A stretch of 64,000 nt of DNA from Lysobacter capsici (GTDB taxonomy: Bacteria > Pseudomonadota > Gammaproteobacteria > Xanthomonadales > Xanthomonadaceae), in NCBI RefSeq assembly GCF_014779555.2, contig NZ_CP094357.1, positions 6,076,001 through 6,140,000 of the forward strand, in the 5' to 3' direction. The notes below the pieces were generated by a model, which was given only the letters and a program-made list of their open reading frames with translations, was not told the origin of the DNA and made no database searches. Every line of letters starts with the position of its first letter. The stretch's first letter is position 1. Position numbers and translations under genes: made by a program. Positions 61,304-64,000 of the stretch are shown here, piece by piece.

Positions 61304-62421
61304 GTCAGACCGCCGCGCACCCCGCCGATGCAACCGCGATGACGCCGTCGCAGGCCTATGCCGCCGGTGTCGCCCGCGGCGACTGGAGCGACGATCCGGC
61401 CCAGCACCCGGCCCTGCGCGAACTCGACCGCATCCACGCCGGCGTGCTCGATCCGCCCAGCCAGAGCCTGTTCGACCGTCTGCGCGGCAAGCCGCGCGAA
61501 GGCGTGCGCGGGCTGTACCTGTGGGGCGGCGTGGGCCGCGGCAAGACCTTCCTGATCGACCTGTTCTACGAACACCTGCCGATCGCCGAGAAGCGCCGCA
61601 CCCACTTCCACCGCTTCATGCGCGAGGTGCATGCGCAGTTGCGCAACCACGCCGGCGAGAGCGACCCGCTGGCCAAGATCGTGCGCGAATGGCGCGACCA
61701 GCTGCGCGTGCTCGTGCTCGACGAGTTCTTCGTGATCGACATCGGCGACGCGATGCTGCTCGGACGCCTGCTCGACCGCATGTTCGCCGAGGGCGTGACC
61801 CTGGTGACCACCTCCAACACTCAGCCGGCCAATCTGTACGCCGACGGCCTGCAGCGCGACCGCTTCAAGCCGGCGATCGAGCTGATCGGGCGCCACTGCG
61901 AAACCGTGCTGCTCGACAGCGCCCAGGACTACCGCCTGCGCGCGCTGACCCGTTCGCCGGTCTACCGCGCGCCGCTGGACGCGCAATCCGACGCCTGGCT
62001 GGCCGGGCGCTGGAAGGAACTGGCCGCCGGTTGCGCGAGCGCGAGCGGCCCGCTGCGCATCGAAGGCCGCGACATCCCGGTGCGCGCGCTGGCCGACGGC
62101 CACGCCTGGTTCGATTTCGCCGCATTGTGCGAAGGCCCGCGCGCGGCCAGCGACTACATCGAGATCGCGACCGAGTACCACACCGTGCTGCTCGGCGGCA
62201 TTCCGCGCTTTCCCGGCGGAATTCACGACGACGCCGCGCGCCGCTTCATCAACCTCATCGACGAGTTCTACGACCGTCACGTCAACCTGGTGTGCACCGC
62301 CGACGAGGCGCCGACCGGCCTGTACCAGGGCCATCGCCTCGCCGCCGCGTTCGAGCGCACCGCCTCGCGCCTGATCGAGATGCAGTCGGCCGAATACTTG
62401 GCGCTGGAGCATCGCGGCTGA
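61300..62421 (+). CDS. zapE: ZapE/AFG1 family cell-division ATPase
   Basis: A 373-residue P-loop ATPase. Walker A is LWGGVGRGKTFLIDLFYEH with Lys82, Walker B is VLVLDEFFVIDIGDAMLLGRL with Asp141-Glu142, and the sensor region reads TLVTTSNTQPANLYADGLQRDRFKPAIELI. The ending FERTASRLIEMQS is also typical. ZapE interacts with the FtsZ ring during division in E. coli, and homologues in mitochondria help remove misfolded proteins. Length and motifs are normal. Its start overlaps the stop of the LprI-domain gene by four bases. Confidence 0.96.
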   Translation: MSQTAAHPADATAMTPSQAYAAGVARGDWSDDPAQHPALRELDRIHAGVLDPPSQSLFDRLRGKPREGVRGLYLWGGVGRGKTFLIDLFYEHLPIAEKRRTHFHRFMREVHAQLRNHAGESDPLAKIVREWRDQLRVLVLDEFFVIDIGDAMLLGRLLDRMFAEGVTLVTTSNTQPANLYADGLQRDRFKPAIELIGRHCETVLLDSAQDYRLRALTRSPVYRAPLDAQSDAWLAGRWKELAAGCASASGPLRIEGRDIPVRALADGHAWFDFAALCEGPRAASDYIEIATEYHTVLLGGIPRFPGGIHDDAARRFINLIDEFYDRHVNLVCTADEAPTGLYQGHRLAAAFERTASRLIEMQSAEYLALEHRG

Positions 62422-62650
62422 GGCCGCGCACGGTCCGATCACACGGTCGATCACGATCGCGCGGCGCCGCTGGGCACATCCGTGCTGCGCATCGCAACTC
62501 GCGCGAGCACCGGTTCGCGCGCGCATGCCGCTATCGGCCACACCGCGACTGAACGCCGCGCCGGCGCGGCGCGCGCCGCGCCCGGACCGTCGCCGCGCGC
62601 GGCCCACTCGCGCGCAAACCGGCGCTGCGCCGCGACACGAAAGCACAAAT

Positions 62651-62672
62651 ACCCTGTTTTTCAGGGTTTTTT
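62651..62672 (+). terminator. Rho-independent terminator between zapE and the HU gene
   Basis: A 6-bp stem ACCCTG/CAGGGT with a five-base T loop, followed by TTTTT. It is about 230 bases beyond the zapE stop. It probably ends the zapE transcript. Confidence 0.75.
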
Positions 62673-62804
62673 CTCGCCCGCGACGAATCCGCGCGCGACC
62701 GCTGGGATGCGCCTAAACCTTCATTCGCAAGGGATTTTCCGGCCGCGATGCGCGCGCGGACCGGCGCGCAACTGAAAAACAGCCACTATTTGCATCGAAA
62801 ACTC

Positions 62805-62833
62805 TTGGCGGCGCGTCGAGCTTGCCCTACATT
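62805..62833 (+). promoter_or_regulatory. Candidate sigma-70 promoter of the HU gene
   Basis: TTGGCG and TACATT are separated by exactly 17 bases, 63 bases before the ATG. It is the best sigma-70-like pair seen in the window and suits a highly expressed nucleoid-protein gene. Confidence 0.6.
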
Positions 62834-62895
62834 CCGCCTTGCCGAGGGGTTATCCAGGCAACCCATCCATCCAACGAGTCTTACCGGAAAAAACT

Positions 62896-63291
62896 ATGGC
62901 TACGAAAAAACCCGCTGCAAAGAAGAAGGCCGCTCCGAAGGCTGCTCCGAAGGCCGCCGCCAAGCCGGCCGCTCCGAAGCCGATCAAGGAAGTGCTGAGC
63001 AAGTCCGCTCTGGTCGCTCACCTGGCCGAAACCACCGGTGTCGTCGCCAAGGACATCCGTTCGATCCTCGGCGCGCTCGAAGGCGCCGTGCATGCCTCGA
63101 TCAACAAGAAGGGCGCGGGCGCTTTCACCCTGCCGGGCCTGCTGAAGATCACCGCCGTCAGCGTGCCGGCCAAGCCGAAGCGCAAGGGCATCAACCCGTT
63201 CACCAAGGAAGAGCAGTGGTTCGCCGCCAAGCCGGCCACGGTGAAGGTCAAGGTCCGTCCGCTCAAGAAGTTGAAGGACGCCGCGGCCTGA
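62896..63291 (+). CDS. HU-family DNA-binding protein with Lys/Ala/Pro-rich N-terminal tail
   Basis: A 131-residue nucleoid protein. The first 30 residues (MATKKPAAKKKAAPKAAPKA and more) form a basic tail like that of eukaryotic histone H1. The HU fold follows: SKSALVAHLAETTGVVAKDIRSILGALEGAVHASINKKGAGAFTLPGLLKITAVSV. The DNA-binding arm region (KRKGINPFTKEEQWFAAKPATVKVKVRPLKKLKD) is basic, with the conserved NPFT in place of NPxT. It binds and bends DNA without strict sequence need. Codon use is biased to GCT/AAG, as in highly expressed genes. A strong promoter precedes it and a terminator follows. Confidence 0.93.
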   Translation: MATKKPAAKKKAAPKAAPKAAAKPAAPKPIKEVLSKSALVAHLAETTGVVAKDIRSILGALEGAVHASINKKGAGAFTLPGLLKITAVSVPAKPKRKGINPFTKEEQWFAAKPATVKVKVRPLKKLKDAAA

Positions 63292-63342
63292 TGACCGCTG
63301 GTGCGGCGTGCCCTGGGCCGCCGCATCGCTCCGCTTCGCCGG

Positions 63343-63362
63343 ACGCCGCCTTCGGGCGGCGT
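63343..63362 (+). terminator. Hairpin terminator after the HU gene
   Basis: An 8-bp stem ACGCCGCC/GGCGGCGT with a TTCG loop followed by TCTGCTGTT. The stem-loop is identical to the cytochrome c terminator, but the T run is weaker. The sequence from 63363 to 63613 shows no credible gene. Confidence 0.75.
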
Positions 63363-63613
63363 TCTGCTGTTCGGCGATCGCTTCGGGCGATCGGTTGCGG
63401 ACGGCCCGCATCGCGAGCATCGGGCTGATCGCGCCGCGCGTCGCGCCATCCGCGGCGACCCGTCCGCTGTTTGCGCGATCGGTTTGTAGAAGCATCGGCG
63501 GCAATATGAAAAGCCTGAATGCGTCAGCCGCGCGCCGCATTCAGCAGGCGCGGTTTCGATGTGCGGCGGTGTGCGCCATGGCATAGTGCGCACACTTGTT
63601 CTGGAGCAGTACC

Positions 63614-63982
63614 GTGGATCCGATCAGCCTGGAAGAACTGGCGTTGCTGGACGTGTTGCAACGCATCGATCAGGGTCAGCCGCTGACCCGGCATTCGCGG
63701 GCGCTGCACGATCGGTTGATCTCCACTGCCCTGGTCGAGGTGGGCCTGATCGTTCCGGGCGAAGAACCCGGTCTGCAGCTGACCGACGCCGGCGTGGAGC
63801 GCTGCAAGTCGCTGCGTCACCGCGTCGCCGCCGATACCGAGGCCTTGCAGGTGCTGCGAGAACGCGAAGAGGCCGGCGCGCCGTCGCCGGCGCAGACCGA
63901 TGTCGCGCGCGGCGGCTTGAGCCAGATCGGCCGCGGCGATGATGCCGATTCGGTGACGATCGATCTGTCCCAGGCCGGTTGA
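63614..63982 (+). CDS. Small hypothetical protein (122 aa)
   Basis: A soluble protein starting with GTG, preceded by GGAG at eight bases; an upstream TTG is a weaker choice. It begins VDPISLEELALLDVLQRIDQ, followed by a winged-helix-like stretch (HDRLISTALVEVGLIVPGEEPGLQLTDAGVERCKSL) and a helical, charged tail ending in SVTIDLSQAG. The first part looks like a small DNA-binding helix-turn-helix, as in MarR-like proteins, but this is weak. No family is recognised with confidence. Confidence 0.7.
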   Translation: MDPISLEELALLDVLQRIDQGQPLTRHSRALHDRLISTALVEVGLIVPGEEPGLQLTDAGVERCKSLRHRVAADTEALQVLREREEAGAPSPAQTDVARGGLSQIGRGDDADSVTIDLSQAG

Positions 63983-64000
63983 TCGGGCCGATCGGGCCGA

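Larger units (their letters stand above)
62422..62895. other. Region between zapE and the HU gene
   Basis: About 470 bases with no credible gene; the open frames are arginine/alanine-rich shadows. It contains the terminator at 62651-62672 and the candidate promoter at 62805-62833, which are listed separately. Confidence 0.55.

Overview
The window is high-GC chromosomal DNA that looks like a Lysobacter-type member of the Xanthomonadaceae. The evidence is the strong GC bias, two proteins with C-terminal tails resembling the Xanthomonadales type IV secretion (T4SS) effector domain (XVIPCD), many secreted proteases, and several palindromic intergenic repeats of the kind common in this family. No rRNA, tRNA, CRISPR array, prophage or insertion sequence was recognised. 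Taxonomy is inferred, since no marker gene is present.

Left part (1-12 kb): a truncated unknown gene, a large-subunit catalase (katE), and a probable effector-immunity locus. That locus has two tandem paralogous small genes followed by a 1161-residue protein with an N-terminal PIN-like nuclease domain, a glycine-zipper segment, a peptidoglycan-binding domain and an XVIPCD-like tail. The small genes and the first part of the large gene are clearly more AT-rich than the rest. A degenerate GIY-YIG protein follows, then a chloroperoxidase-like hydrolase and pirin pair divergent from a LysR regulator.

12-24 kb: an ABC-F ATPase, then a long minus-strand run: DoxX protein, an HvfA/bufferin-type peptide with six EGKCG motifs fused to two EF-hands, its MNIO (DUF692) enzyme and DUF2063 partner, a ferric-reductase-like membrane protein, a thioredoxin-fold protein, and an OmpR-type response regulator with its sensor kinase. 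This looks like a ribosomal peptide copper-handling system. A TonB-dependent receptor follows.

24-31 kb: a second effector-immunity pair (secreted small protein plus a lipase with a textbook XVIPCD tail), a flavodoxin-fold oxidoreductase divergent from a LysR regulator, a LysM protein, an M28 peptidase and an AI-2E family transporter.

31-45 kb: secreted and lipoprotein genes including an S8 protease and a frameshifted cysteine-rich peptide gene, a LytS/LytTR-type two-component pair, a lipase-like hydrolase, a WG-repeat lipoprotein, and a four-gene run of phosphopantetheinyl transferase, fused PabA-PabB, a 45-residue peptide and a YcaO enzyme, which may be an undescribed peptide-modification locus.

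45-64 kb: two paralogous M4 metalloproteases around a small secreted protein; a complete yjfIJKLMC-like membrane-stress cluster (DUF2170, PspA, ion channel, DUF2491, DUF350, DUF1190, ATP-grasp); a membrane-anchored cytochrome c followed by a 22-copy heptamer repeat; an extracellular nuclease-like lipoprotein; a hydrolase; an LprI-domain protein; ZapE; an HU protein with a lysine/alanine/proline-rich tail; and a small hypothetical gene.
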